From Paracyclopina nana (taxonomy: Eukaryota; Arthropoda; Copepoda; Cyclopoida; Cyclopettidae): 64,000 nt of DNA. Position numbers and translations under genes: made by a program. A model generated the notes under the pieces. The model was given only the letters and a program-made list of their open reading frames with translations. It was not told the origin of the DNA and did no database searches. The DNA lies in the NCBI GenBank assembly GCA_019096065.1, contig JAGUCH010000002.1:16690501-16754500 (forward strand). Reading direction: 5' to 3'. Shown here one piece after another: positions 14,999-27,003 of this stretch. The stretch's first letter is position 1, and each line of letters starts with the position of its first letter.

Positions 14999-17900
14999 TC
15001 AGACCAAGGTGGCGGGCTTGTCAGCAGAGCTGGCCTCGGCGGGACTGCACTTGGGCTGATGATTGGCGGTCGTTTGGTGGCCTTTACGAGGCCCTTGCTT
15101 GTTGTACCACTGCAACATTTCGCTCGAGAACGAGTCGCCAATGTTCTTTTCGTTCAGAATCACAGCAGCCGTAGCGGTGGCCTTGACGGCCTTGGAGGGT
15201 GGCGGCGGCGGTGGCGGCGGCGGCTGGCCTTTGGCAGGGCTGTTTTTCGCCGGCAACTCCGGCGGCTTCGAGTTGTTATTGTCGTTGGACGATATCGAGG
15301 ACTCCGACGAGCCTCCGCCTTTCTTGAACTTGGTGCTGTACTTGTAAAAGTCGGACATTTCGAAAGGCTTGGTGGTCTCCATGTAGGGCACATACTTGAA
15401 GGCTGCTGCTGCGTCGGTGGTGCCCTCGAAGCTGGTGTTGGAGAGCGAGTCCTCGCCCATTTTCGGCTTGATGCGCCGATCCACAGCCGGAGACTCCTGA
15501 TTCTCTTCTGCAGGATGAATGACAGCTGGCACGGCCACAGCGGTCGGCCGGTCAAGGCCGGATCTGCGCCTCTGCTCCACGACCGCATGATACTGCTTCG
15601 GGTACAGGGGTGGAGGTGGCGAATCGGAGGAGGACTTGGCCTGACTATTGCTGCTACTGCTGCTGCTGTTGTTGCTGTCTTTGACGTTTGAGGTGGTTGT
15701 CATTCGGTAGAAGACATCGCTGATGGGCTTGGAAGGAAGTTGCTCCGGGTACGTTTGTCCCGGCAGCAGAGTCGTTGACGCTGCTCTCTGGCTCGGAGGC
15801 AAAGGAGGCAGCGGCTCTTCGGTGGTTCGCGAGGGGCGCCTTGACATTTCATGCGGTGGGTATTCCTCAGTGTTGTGCAGGTTGTGCGAGTTGTTGATCT
15901 CGCGGTAGTGCAGCTTCGACCGCGACGACCCCAGTGCATCGAGGTTCTCCATCGACCTCGACTCCAGAGCCTTCAAACTCGAAGAAGCACTGGCGGCTGG
16001 CAGGGCTGGCAGCTCTCTTTTGCCGTACTTGTCCCCGCTGAGCACAGACGCAGTCGCGGCCTCGACGCGAGCCATCACCTCCCGCGCTTGACCGAGGACG
16101 TAGCGATGATTCATTGCGGCAATGTTGACTGATGATGTGTTTGAATTTTGAGGCCGCATTATTTTGCCAGCATACGAGGCTGTCAGGGCGTCCAGATCGT
16201 CCATGGAGCTGAAAGCCTGCGAGGTCCGTTGTTGGGGGCAATTGTAGAGGCCGACTGGGGAGTCGAGCTGCAAGTTGGGCACTTCGTACTTGCTTCGATA
16301 GGGCGAGGCATTGCTCATGATGTTCGTGGGCGGGCTGAGCGGCAGGCCGAGATGCGCGTCAATGCCCGGCACAGCAGGACTCTTGTTGACCGCGGCAAAC
16401 GTGGGGAACTGCTTACTCCGGTAGGAAGACTTGTAGGCGGACGAGCTGGGCACGTAGCCTCGCGAATTGTGATACGAGGACTGGCGCTGATGCTGAGGAC
16501 TGCTCATGATTTCCGCCTTCTTCCTCGGACTCGATGGACACGACTTGACCAGAGCATCGACCTCATCGTCAGCCGCCTTTTCCAAGTCGGCCGGGATGGA
16601 GATTCCGCGCTTGGGAACAACAGCACTCTTGTCATTGCTCGGCGGCTGTTTAAGTTTCACCTCCAGCTCCTGCAGCCTCTTGAGACTTTGTTGATAGGAG
16701 TGCTTGCGCTGCTTCCTCACACCTTTTGGAGCTCTCGGATCATTGAGCAGCTTGTAGGCCGCGGCGGTGATCTTGTTCTGAATCTCCAGCTCCAGCTCAA
16801 GGCTAGCTCGGAGGCTGTCTTGGGCGTTGTCAGTCTTCACAAACAAATGCTCACTGAGCTTGAACTCGGTGCCCACGCGTTTTCGTATGGTGGGCACGGG
16901 CTCACCCGGATTCAGCGGGATTTCGGGCGGAAGCTCACCCGTCAGCTCGCCCTCCTTGATGCACAACTCCTTGAGAAGGCCATTTTTCTCCTTCAGCTTC
17001 GCTTCCAAGGCTTCCCTTCTGGCCTTGAGAGCCGCCAGCATTTCCACCTTGAGCCGCTTGGCTTCCTCGATCTGCTCTTCTGTTTGAATACTCGTGGAGG
17101 TTGAGGCCGCACCACCGGCGAGGCTGCTCGTGGAGGCCGTGGGTTGGTCGGTGTGCTGCACACTTTTGAGGCTCACTTTGGAAGCCATCAGGCTGACGGT
17201 GGACTCTGAAAAGGTTTGGCTCAAGTTGGACACGGAGGAGCTGTTTGAGCTGAGGCTGAGCGACGACCTCGTGAGGTCCCTCGCGATCTCCTTCAGCGTT
17301 CTCAGCTGGAACGGCCTCATCTTGGCTTGCTTGCGGTCTAGATAGAACTGATGCTGAGATATGGCACTTTGCCATATGCATTTGGTCAGAGTTTGCGTCT
17401 TGCCAAACCACACATACACGTGGATGTTGCCCGGGTTGTACGACCGCCTTGACAGGCTGACTTGAGTGGTGGCCTCTGAAATGGCCTCGGCCAGCTCGAG
17501 GTCATGGCCGTTTTTGTTGACATCCTGCAAAAATCATGAGTGTGTAAATATAAGGCTCGATAGCAAAACAAGTTTACAAATATATACATTGATAAGAGTG
17601 AACCTGAATCATGAATGAATAGGCAAATTGTTTCATTAAATGGCACTTTTCATGTGAATATGTGCGGCGGCAATTTGATTGACTGGTCACCGAAGCCAAG
17701 CTTGAAAAATGTGGTTTCTATTAAGAAACGCTTGTTGGAAAATTGCGTGAGTTGCATAATGCTTCACGTTTTGAAAGGCATTTCATACGTGGATTAAATC
17801 ACATGAGTGAAGTTTCTGGCACAAATGCTCCAAGAGCCAAAAAGATGGCCAATTTTTTGATCGTCCATGTAGACCACAGCCATGTCACATGTAATTGCTC

Positions 17901-18960
17901 AACGCCGTTGGCCGATCATTACCTCGTACAAGTTAAAGCTGCTCAACGTTTGCACCACTCGTTTGGCGTCATGCACTTCGATGGAGAACTTTTTGTCCCG
18001 AAAGTACAAGTTCTCCAGTTGCTTCCACTGGAACACACGCACAGGCGTTTTCCTGTCCTCCGCCTCGTACTGAGCGATGCCTCGACAGCTCAGGCCCAGC
18101 CACCAGGGGCTGCCCCTCTTGTCCAGCACTTCAAAGTAGTGCACACCGTAGGTGGGCATGGACTCCACGATGGTCATGTAGTTCACCATGGCCTGGCCTC
18201 GCGTCTGCCCCTTGGTTTTCACGTAGAAGCTGATCACATGCTCCTCGCACTTGGCAGTGGACTCGTGCTCGCGAAGCACGTGGGCGGGCAAAACGGGGCT
18301 TTTCCTGATGAGGCTCCTCGTCGTGGCCTCGTCCACGTGGTCGCCATTCGAGGCTTGGAGGCTGAGCGCGGCCAGCTGGAACACAATGTCGGCCTCGACC
18401 TCGAGCGTGCCGCGAAAAATGAGGCCTCGCGCCTGCATGTAGAACAGCTCGATGGTCTTGTTGTCGGCCAAGTGGCAAATGGACTCGATGAAGAACTTGA
18501 CCAGAAAGTGGATGTGGAGCGTGCTGGGCTTCCGCGGCAGATCATGGTCGAGGATTTTCCGGTCCAACTGCAGCCATGTGTAGTGTCCGTTTTCGTCAAC
18601 GACGGCCAGGCCAAAGTACTCCTTCTCCTTGAGCTGGAAATCCGAGATATCAACACAGATGCTCTTGACGCGACTGACGTCTAGCTTTTATACCTGAATA
18701 TGAGAGGCGACGAGGTCGAGGAGCTCCCCGGCAAACAGCCGAGGCTGGATGAGCATCTCCAGCCTCCGCTCGTCCAGGAGGACAATGCTGGCCATCCTCC
18801 CGTTGGTGTCGACCGAGGCTGCTCCTCCAGGATTGGCGCTGGCCGCCCCGGTTGTCCTCCGCACGCCCATGGTCGTGGGCAACTTGTCACCCCCTCCGCC
18901 CATGCCGACACCCATGGATTGGGAGCGCACCAGCTTCAGTTTGGTGGACAATTTATCCAT
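14999..18960 (-). CDS. FRMD4: FRMD4-type FERM domain scaffold protein with CUPID domain
   Basis: Three exons: 18960-18694, 18633-17923, 17524-14999; 1166 aa (human FRMD4A about 1040). FERM spans about residues 50-370, with LLDLVASH...LKEKEYFGLA, NGHYTWLQLDRK, QTRGQAMVNYM, PTYGVHYFEV and HQFYLDRKQ. The CUPID (DUF3338) segment, about 480-610, contains EALEAKLKEK, GELTGELP and IRKRVGTEFKL. This domain binds cytohesins in vertebrates; the family links Par3 and Arf6 signalling in epithelial polarity. The long tail is low-complexity, with a poly-proline run near the end. A 60-nt intron (18634-18693) contains an in-frame TAA; removing it restores the continuous FERM alignment. Intron 2 (17525-17922) is mostly a degenerate family-1 element. 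Confidence 0.93.
17650..17915 (-). mobile_element. Family-1 element, degenerate copy B (FRMD4 intron 2)
   Basis: It aligns with family 1 from GCGGCAATTTGATTG through TTTCTGGCACAAATGCTCC to TTGCTCAA, with many substitutions and without the right terminus. It reads in the gene's sense direction. The left end stops about 8 nt from the splice donor at 17922, so this part of the intron boundary is nearly element sequence. Confidence 0.65.
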
Positions 18961-19309
18961 GATTCGTTTGACGCATTTTGGCCAAAAATGAAATGGTGCT
19001 GTTCAAGGTGCGAGCGCTCGTCGTAAGTCGTAACCTGAGCGAGGAAGATGGAAAGGAAGAAATCCCCAAGAACAACTCCAACGCTTTCACGGCGGCTCAT
19101 CCTCTCGCCGCGCGCGCGCCATCCCGGTACAGGTCAACGCTGATCTTCGCACGGCCGCTCCTCGCTGCTCCACAAGCACTAACGGTTCGGAGTCACCTGC
19201 AACGAGAAGAGCCGAGCTGAGAGCGCGCCGAAAATTATTATCACTGCTGCTGCGCTTTGGAAAAAGGTTCGAATGGAGGCGCGAAATTTTTATCTTATCG
19301 CGCCGCGAA
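18961..19309. promoter_or_regulatory. FRMD4: FRMD4 upstream region, CpG-rich
   Basis: GC-rich with clustered CpG (CCGCGCGCGCGCCATC near 19107-19122), unlike the AT-rich surroundings. It lies directly upstream of the FRMD4 start, so it is a plausible promoter. No TATA box is obvious. Confidence 0.4.
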
Positions 19310-19799
19310 TAGTGATGGAACGAGCCGGAAATTTTCAGCTTGATCAAGCTTCAAGCTTTTAGAAATGTGTTCGAGCGATCCCAAGCTTTTGAAAATTATT
19401 ATCAAGCTTTTTCAAGCTCGAAATTTCACATTTCAAGCTTTTTTCAAGCTTTTCACTTTTTAGTATTTTGACATAAAAATGGCAATTAGTCACCAGATTT
19501 GACAAAATTACCCAAAAAGCGCAAATAAAGACAGAAATAGCTTTTAACTTTGATTAAGTCCTTCACTCCCTCAAGTATTTGCTAATTTTAGAATTTGCCC
19601 TTTTTTGTTTTGATAAAAAATGGATAAAGTTTTGAAATTTTTTGGCGTCAAGCTTTTTCAAGCTTTGTATTTTTTGGGTTCAAGCTTTTTCAAGCTTTTC
19701 AAAATTTGGTTCGAGCTATCCCAAGCTTTTTGCTTATGTAGCTCAAGCTGGGTTTTAGCTTCAAGCTTTCAAGCCAAGCTGAAACTCGTTCCATCACTA
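19310..19799. mobile_element. hAT-like MITE with AAGCTT-rich interior and 8-bp target duplication
   Basis: 490 bp. The ends are TAGTGATGGAACGAG and its reverse complement. It is flanked by the exact 8-bp direct repeat GCCGCGAA at 19302-19309 and 19800-19807. The interior is packed with CAAGCTTTTTCAAGCTT repeats. A near-identical copy with its own target duplication is at 63.25 kb. Confidence 0.95.
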
Positions 19800-19807
19800 G
19801 CCGCGAA

Positions 19808-20323
19808 TGTCTTTTTTCGTCCACGTGATAAGTAAATGGATCAAGTTTAAAAGCAGAGCTGGTTTGAAAAATATTATAATGTGCTCACTTCGATGCAGAC
19901 GTTCCTCTTTAAAAGCGAACAGTAAATTTACTTGTTTTGCTTATATGAAGTTTTTCGTTAGTTTTAACGCTCGACTATTTGACGAATGAAAAATAGAAAA
20001 GTAGCGTCGGCTGTTACGCTTTTTTATAACGGCTTACATTGAATGAAATACATAAACAAAATAAGGTAGAGCATTTCAAGCAGAGCATATACTTAAAAAA
20101 GGGCCTTTAGGTCATTCTCTGCTAATCATAATTGACTGCCCATGAACAGCCTTATTTACAAGGCACAAAGGCTCCAAAATAACATAGACATCAAAACCAA
20201 GAGAATTCAACCAAAATGCCAATAATAAATCAGTTTCATGTGCACTTTCGGCATTCTTTTCTATGACTAAGTTCTCGAAAAAACAGGCATTTCAAGAACA
20301 ATTGAATTTTGCAAATGTGAAAC
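19808..20323. other. Intergenic, no gene seen
   Basis: AT-rich sequence between two MITEs, with no supported ORF or RNA gene. Confidence 0.5.
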
Positions 20324-20615
20324 CAGTGTTGTCAGATTTTTTTAATGTAAAAACTCCGCACTTTTCACAAAAATATTCGGCTTTGGAGTGGTCCTAACTC
20401 CAAAAATAGCCGATTTTTGCTTGAAAAAATGCCTGCTGCGTTCGCAAGAAATTATGCTGAATGTATAAAAAAAAACCCGCAAAAATTTGAAAAAAAATAG
20501 CCGGAAATAAGCTATTGAGTGGCATTTTCAAAAATGCCGCAATGATATTTTACCATGGCGTTGTAACCTAAAAAGTAGCTACAGTTGCGTAAAACCGCCG
20601 CATCTGGCAGCACTG
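20324..20615. mobile_element. hAT-like MITE, 292 bp
   Basis: TIRs CAGTGTTGTCAGAT / reverse complement of CTGGCAGCACTG (one or two mismatches). It is flanked by 8-bp repeats TGTGAAAC (20316-20323) and CGTGAAAC (20616-20623), 7 of 8 matching. No coding capacity. Confidence 0.75.
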
Positions 20616-20959
20616 CGTGAAACGTCCAACAGGTTTGAGTCTCAGCACTAGGGCTGACAAATCTCATGAGTGTGTAGCACACAAAATAAGCAAAGTTAAC
20701 TATCTTTTTTTGCTTAAGTGAACTTTTAAATAGTCATGAACAGTTTTTGTTTACAACCAGGGTCAAATGTTGAATTGAAGAAAGAAATTACTTTGATTTT
20801 TGTAGTTAGCAGTTCTTCAGTTTCGTCCACCCTAAAAAATGTAAACAAAACAAGCCTGCTTCTCCCGCGCCGCTCAAGTCTGAAATTCTGAAAACTGAAG
20901 AGTGAAGTCACGTGATTTGAAAGGAAATTCAATTTTGATTGTCAACACTTGATTGCATC

Positions 20960-23887
20960 ATGGCTTCAGACTCTGGCTTCGAATCCATGGAAAAGAAAGC
21001 CTTGGACAGATCGGAATCGATCGAGTCTTTGGATAGCTGCGATTTGTCGAAAGAGGAAGACGAAGATGAGGGCTCAATTTCTGACCAGTCAGACTGGACT
21101 ACCACGTCTGGTCCGGCCAAAGTTCACTGCCTCGAAATTCCTACTCCACCTCAGAAGATTCGTTTTCCACTGGCGCCCTCGAATAATTTAAAGCGTTTCC
21201 CTGAGCCAAGAGACGCATTCCGCATCAACATTTTCGACTCCCATTGTCATTTGGATCGCATTTTCTCCGTGATCTTCGACATCCGCCCTGAAACCTTTTA
21301 CACGCGAGGTCCCCGAATGCAATCCAAGCTGGACTATTACGGCGCAAATTCTCCCTTGGGATTGCTCAGGGCAAAATACTGCGCTGCTTTTGGCACTCAC
21401 TTTGAAGGCTGCATCCACGTGAATTGCAACCCATTATATTTCGACTCGAAATACTGGCAATGGATCGTGGACAATGGGAAATCTCCGACGCAGCATCAAG
21501 GTAGTATACGTTTTGTGGTGACTTCTCTGCCTAATTTTCTGCCTTGACGTCAATTGAGGTCATTTATTGTTAATTATTTTCCTACCTTCATCTAGCTTTG
21601 AGTCTGAACCAAAATAACCAACTAGATTAATCTAAAACTTTTTAGGATCAATGTAAAATCTTTAAGATTTATTCAGGTCTTTGCAAAAGGGATTTTTGTT
21701 TGACTGAAAGTTCAGAAAAAAGGGATTGCTTTAAAGGTTTCAAAATGTTTAACGTTTTTAGCTTTATAGTCACAAACTGGTTAAGTTAAAATTAGATGTT
21801 AAGGAAGGCATATTGTGCGCTTTGAACTAAAAATAAAAATTGACCTTAACTTCTGAATTCAGCAAAATAGTGGCTAAAAAAGCCTTAGAGTGAGGTTTTT
21901 TTTTGGCAAAAAAGCCCTTAAAATAAGGAGTGTTTTTACCTAAAAAATATGGCTTCTGCTTCAAATATGAAAATCCAGTATTTGTGGAAAGCTGTCAAGC
22001 TTTCCTTGTTCGTTTTTTTAAAGATCAGTCCTCACTTTGGCATTAAGTAGAACGAATGAATTTTTTACAGAAATCTGGTTGGCTTTGGGATGTCATCCCA
22101 AGAAAGCGCGAGATTACCAAGACTATTCGGACTTTTACTTGGAGAAAGCCCTGCAACACCCGAAAGTCGTGGCCGTGGGTGAATTCGGTCTGGATGATCC
22201 TGGAGCCGAGAACGATGATGGGCTGTTTTTCCAGCAACAGGGAATCTTCAGGCGTCACTTGGAGTTGGCCGTGAAATTCAACAAGCCCATGGTTCTGCAC
22301 ATCAGGGGTCCCAATTCGACCCTGGTTGCTAAAGAGATCATGAGGGAGATGGAGGTGCCCAAGGATTGGCCCATTCACATGCACTGCTTCACCGATCCTT
22401 GGGAAGATTGCAGGGCTTGGAGCGAAGAGTGGACCAACATGAAGTTTGGAGTCACTCCTGATGCCTTTGATGGAGACATTGCAGTCAATTTGCCATTGAG
22501 CAGAATCCTCCTGGAAACGGACGCGCCCTATTTTCCTCCAAAAATGGTAATTAATTAAAAGTACCCAACCAAAAATTTTCCACAGTTTTCTGAGATTTAT
22601 TGCACTCCTTCCTTTTACCCATGTTGAGTTAATGTCGATATGTAACATTAACTGCCTTACCGCCTATATGTCAAGAAATCGAAGGTGAAACTGCAAATTG
22701 GTGTTTTCGATTTTACTTTCGTCGCATGTTACTTGATGACACGCATTAACCTGAGGAGTAGCCTGAACCAGACAAGATTCCCAATCAAAAATATGCATAT
22801 ATTCTGAAAGCTCATACCCCAAGGGTTCATTTGTGAGTAATTTGTAAATCCTGGCCTAGCGTTTCCCATTGCATGAATTTTTCAAAAAATTCTGACGATT
22901 TTTATTTTTTTATTTTTCAAGGTTGTTTATAGCAATGAACACCTATAAAATATCATATCTAGCTTTCTTTATTTGTTAAGCAAGTCTCTAAAGCTCATTA
23001 TAAATCTCATTAAAGCTCATACTTGAACGTTTATTTTTTTATTTTGGAGGGGGTCAATTTTATTCACAATGGCAGAAAAACTAAATTAAGCCTAGCTGCT
23101 TGTTTTTTGAAATTTCATGTTATGGGAAGCGCTAGGCCAGGATTTAAAATCAATATCAAATGAACTCTAGGGTCATAAGTTTTCAGAACTTATGCATATT
23201 TCTGATTGGGAATCTTGTCTGGGTTAGGCTACCCCTCAGATTAATGTGGACATAAACTAAATGCTGATAAAACGTTCAAGGTTCACTGAGGGCTAGTTTG
23301 GCCTATGAGTGCTCAGAATTTCTGGTTGGAATGCACTGCAGTCTGGTTAGGTAATTGCCCCTCATCATTTTGAATAATCTTACTGAAACATTTTCTGGTA
23401 AGGCTTAATGATGTCAAATTCTAATCTCATGTAAGCTTAAGTAGCATCAATTTCACCTAATGCCCAAAATCCAATTTTAAGCCAGCTGGCCAAATCCGCT
23501 TTAGCCCGAAATTCCCTTTTGAGGACTGGTGGTGGTGATGTCATTGCCAAATATTTGGGAGCTTATCTGATTTTGATTTAATCACTCTTGCAGTTCAGCC
23601 AAAAGAGGTGTGGCGTTCCTGCGGATATCTGGTTCGTGGCTCAACAAGTGGCTTACTTCAAAAAAGTCTCTGTGCGTGATGTCCTCCTTGCAAATCGGGA
23701 TAATGTCTCCGAGCTCTATGGAATCCCCAAATGGGTAGACCCTTCTCGTTACAAGAGTCTCACGCCTATCGACCCCAAAGATCTGGACAAAGTCGACCTG
23801 GAGGAAAATTGCGAAAATGAGGAAAACTGGATTCGAACCTGCGGCGCCAGCATTCCGGTGACTCGAGCTTCATTCCATGACAAATGA
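20960..23887 (+). CDS. TATDN2: TatD-family metal-dependent deoxyribonuclease (TATDN2-like)
   Basis: Three exons: 20960-21500, 22071-22546, 23594-23887; 436 aa, start at the ATG at 20960. An acidic, serine-rich N-terminus (about 80 residues) precedes the TatD barrel. The first metal site is FDSHCHLD (about residues 93-100), followed by LGCHPK, GEFGLD, the HMHCF histidine strand and LETDAPYFPP. The barrel is continuous and the catalytic positions look intact. TatD enzymes are Mg-dependent exo/endonucleases; the extended N-terminus and sequence place this near TATDN2 rather than TATDN1 or 3. Intron 2 (22547-23593) contains a CCAACCAG-type element starting 17 nt after the donor. Confidence 0.9.
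22564..23329. mobile_element. CCAACCAG-type long-inverted-repeat element in TATDN2 intron 2
   Basis: The left end (CCCAACCAAAAATTTTCC) and right end (GAATTTCTGGTTGG) are inverted copies. Long subterminal arms also pair: an arm near 22760-22880 (CCTGGCCTAGCGTTTCCCAT) reappears inverted near 23125-23150. The same family fills Scm intron 1 and has a short copy at 37.15 kb. Confidence 0.8.
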
Positions 23888-24576
23888 GTAAATATGAATA
23901 TTGATTTCAGCTAAGCAGCTTGGCCTTTTCTCTGCTTACGAAAAAACCTTCTAATAAAGGTGTACAACAGCCTTGCTGACGTCACTGGTCAATTTGGGAA
24001 ATATGAAGGATTATGCTGGTTACCTAGGACAAAGGCTGGATAATTGATGCCCAAATGGCTTGTTGGCACTGAGAGAGTCAAGTTGCTGAAAAAAGCCAGC
24101 ATTATTACCTTTAATGGCCAATCCAATTAACTTGTCAATAGGTTGTGCACTTTGGTTGGATCACTTGAACAACACCAATATTGATGCTTTATAAATAGTT
24201 TTAGCTTTGACTGCTTTTGACCCTTTTCAAGGTTTTTTCTGAATTGCCAAAGAAAGGAGGAAATCCTGATTGCAAATATGTTACTTTTTATATTTGATTT
24301 TCATCAACTGACTTGGCAAAGCTATTTCAAACCCTTAGCATCATCAAAATAGGAGTGATGTTTCATATTTGCTATTTTTTTTAAAAGTGCCATTATCATA
24401 ATAGGTCTGGTATTTCACATTTGCTACACTCTACAAATTAATATCAGCTTTTTCATAGAGTGCTTTTATGCTTTTGACAACAGCCAATTTTTTAGCCGTA
24501 TGTGAATCCTCTTCTATTGTATTTTTTTCATGCCTCGCTTGCTTGTACGCTGTTGAGGCTGCTTTAAATATTCAAC
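23888..24576. other. Intergenic, no gene seen
   Basis: AT-rich, between the TATDN2 stop and the ShKT gene; it should include the ShKT promoter. No further feature supported. Confidence 0.5.
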
Positions 24577-25401
24577 ATGCCAGAGTATGCAAAGTTGTTC
24601 CTGCTCGCTTTTATTGTTGCTACTATACAAGGTAAGAAAAATTCTATTTTTATTCCAAATAAGCCAAAGGCGTAAAGTCGCTAGATTCGCAGCGCCATCT
24701 AGACTGGTAACTTGAGCAAGTACGTTTGTCATTATTGCGCTACATAGGCGATCAATGATTGGCAATTATTTGGCTTTTGGAGCACTTGTGCCAAAAACTT
24801 TGTTAATATGACACAATCTGCAGATAAAATGGCACCATTACAAGCCGTAAAACCATATGCGTCTCACTCAAATTATCAAGCTTTTCTTTGTCGAAACGAA
24901 ATTTTTCTAGCACGGCTTCATAGATCAGCCAATCAAATTGCCGCTCATAATCGCATGAAGAGTTTAGCGCACGACAGTTTTTCCAAAAATACTTGCTCAA
25001 AGAGCGCCATCTAACGAAAAAGTTTGTCCCTCCACTGTCTTATATCCATGCTTACTTCTAGGTTCCTCTTTATCTGCCCAAATGGTGGTAAATGTTCCAG
25101 AATTGATCTTAAGGTAAGCTTAGAAGTTTTTTACTCTTTCCCTGAATTACCAAGGTGCGCTGCTCGAGCCATAATGGCTGGAAGTACACTGGTCTTCAGG
25201 GAGTACACGTTTCCTAATTAAGCCTGCAAAGAACGCAGTAAGCATTCTGATTGTGTTTCTAGTTCCAAAGAAAACCTGCTGGGATTAACTTGTTCGCCAC
25301 GGTTCCCTCTCTGCCCAAGTCCAACGGAGTTTCATTGCAAAAATCACCCACACTACACGGTGTATTGCAAGAAAACTTGCGCCTCTTGTGGATTTGCCTG
25401 A
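24577..25401 (+). CDS. Small secreted protein with a C-terminal ShKT cysteine domain
   Basis: Three exons, 24577-24631, 25062-25113, 25263-25401, with matching phases; 81 aa. Exon 1 is a signal peptide (MPEYAKLFLLAFIVATIQG). The last exon holds six cysteines with spacing C-x6-C-x7-C-x9-C-x3-C-x2-C, ending at the stop three residues after the last one. This is the ShKT/SXC arrangement. ShKT modules occur in many invertebrate secreted enzymes and small peptides; potassium-channel blocking is known only for some, and I do not infer toxicity here. An alternative internal exon around 25155 carries a stop in the matching frame and is left out. Intron 1 (430 nt) is about 90 % family-1 element. Confidence 0.7.
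24658..25044 (+). mobile_element. Family-1 element, copy C (fills ShKT intron 1)
   Basis: A full-length copy in the gene's sense direction. Its left end is 26 nt after the donor and its right end (CTCCACTGTCTTATA) 17 nt before the last intron base, so the intron is essentially one element plus its splice signals. Confidence 0.85.
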
Positions 25402-27003
25402 AGAAAGACAGAAAAACTTCCTCTTTTCCCCATGCAGCTTATTGAATGTTGAGATAAATGAAATCCTCTCTTGGATAATGTGACATCTTGGGATTATGAA
25501 AAAGGGATCTCTGCATAACTTTCATGTTGTCCTGAGCTGGGTGAAAAGGCATCGAAAAGAATTTGCTGTGCATCTCCATGGCGACAGCTCACTTTACGAA
25601 ACATTCAAGTTGCTGATGAAGTCCCTGATGAAGCTGATGATCTCGAAATGTTCTTCAATGGCCTCTGTAAACAATCATTGATTGGAAGGTCTCCTAGAAT
25701 AGCACCAAGTTTTCTTAAGTTGGTAGTCATTAGAGCTATCCCATATTCGAATATTTAGTCAAGTTACCTAGATAACACAGTGGCCTTACTTGATTAGTTA
25801 AGTTCAGCTTGTTCGAGCTTAGCTCAGTTGGTTTTAGCCAAGTTAAGCTAGCTGATATGCTGAGACGCCAACGCATTTGATATCTGCGGCTGATGAGCTA
25901 ACTTAGCTTTTCTCAATCAAGCGAGCTTCAGTTGCTAATCTGCAAACACTTTTTGTGGCCAAGTTCAGTTTGACAACCTAGCTTAACTTAGCAAGCAAGC
26001 AAATACTACATAAAATTAAGCATAGTTCGGATCGAGATACATGAATATCTCAGAACGGAACTGAGCTAAGCTTAACTTTTCTCCTTACTTAACTTGACTA
26101 ATATGTCAATATGGGGAGGGCCTTATTTTAAAGCTTGTTTTTTTAGAGCCTGGCTGGCTTTCTCTTCTGTGAGATCATACGCTGATAAAGGTGGATAATT
26201 TTTTTAATAGCAGCTCTGTGTTCCTGAACATGCCTGGAATTGCTGAGCCTTGACTACCAACACTGGCTTTCTCGGTTGATAAGCATAGGTACATGTGAGA
26301 GCATAATAAAATACCCTTGTAATCATGTCATGCTTGGATGGTTGGCTTGATGTGATTGATTAAAGCTTGGGCTCGCCCATAAAAAACTTACTTCAAAGTA
26401 AGAGATCTAAAGCTTTTTGCTGGATAGAGCAAAGCCTGTTTTACTTTGCATGGCCAAATTGCAACCTTCAAAGTACAAGTAATTTTCCTCGTATAAAATG
26501 CATCTGATGCGTCATCATATCTGGGCTTATTGAGGTCATTTCAGCTAAAAATAAGCTCTTGGTGAAAGCTATTCTTGTCTTACTAATAATTATTAGCATC
26601 TATCTTTCTCCATCATTCAGCCCAACTTGTGGCCAATGGGAAATACCAATAAATTAGTTTTGCTACTTCTAAACTAGATTCATTAAAATTTATACCACTT
26701 ATTCAAGATATTTTTTTCTTGGGAATTAAATTTTGAAGCTTTGTAGAAAATTCAAGCTGAGTTGGTATAGTAGAGGAATTAACATTAAGTTGGACTCGAC
26801 TTAACCAATGAGAAAGTAGCTCTCCCCTCGAAAAAGCAGCTGAAAGCAAGAATGGCTCAAAAGAGAAGTGAAGAGAAGAGAAAGCAGCCTCGAAAGAGGT
26901 CCTTCGAGGGGCTCTCAAACAGCCTCGAAAGGGGCCACAGGTAAGACCCTAGTGGAGGAAACTCAAAAAAGGCAAAAAACTGAGCTACTTGAGCCGGCAG
27001 CTG
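25402..27003. other. Intergenic, no gene supported
   Basis: Includes a stretch (about 25780-26110) full of AGCTTAGCT/AAGTTAAGCT-like words, probably a decayed repeat. An open frame at 25496-25681 has no recognisable domain. The promoter of the 27.0-kb gene should be near its 3' end. Confidence 0.45.

Noticed and set aside
15059-18684. Long open frames on the plus strand opposite FRMD4
   Set aside because: They mirror the low-complexity, GC-rich coding strand; they show no domain and no splice-consistent structure.
18634-18693. In-frame TAA in the FERM frame of FRMD4, suggesting a pseudogene or recoding
   Set aside because: A 60-nt GT-AG intron removes it in phase 0 and restores an unbroken FERM alignment (LVASHIQ|LKEKEYF).
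25155-25240. Extra exon in the ShKT gene
   Set aside because: It brings an in-frame stop in the entering phase; skipping it gives matching phases and the complete cysteine domain.
24577-25401. Calling the ShKT protein a toxin
   Set aside because: ShKT modules are common in non-toxic secreted proteins; sequence alone does not support it.
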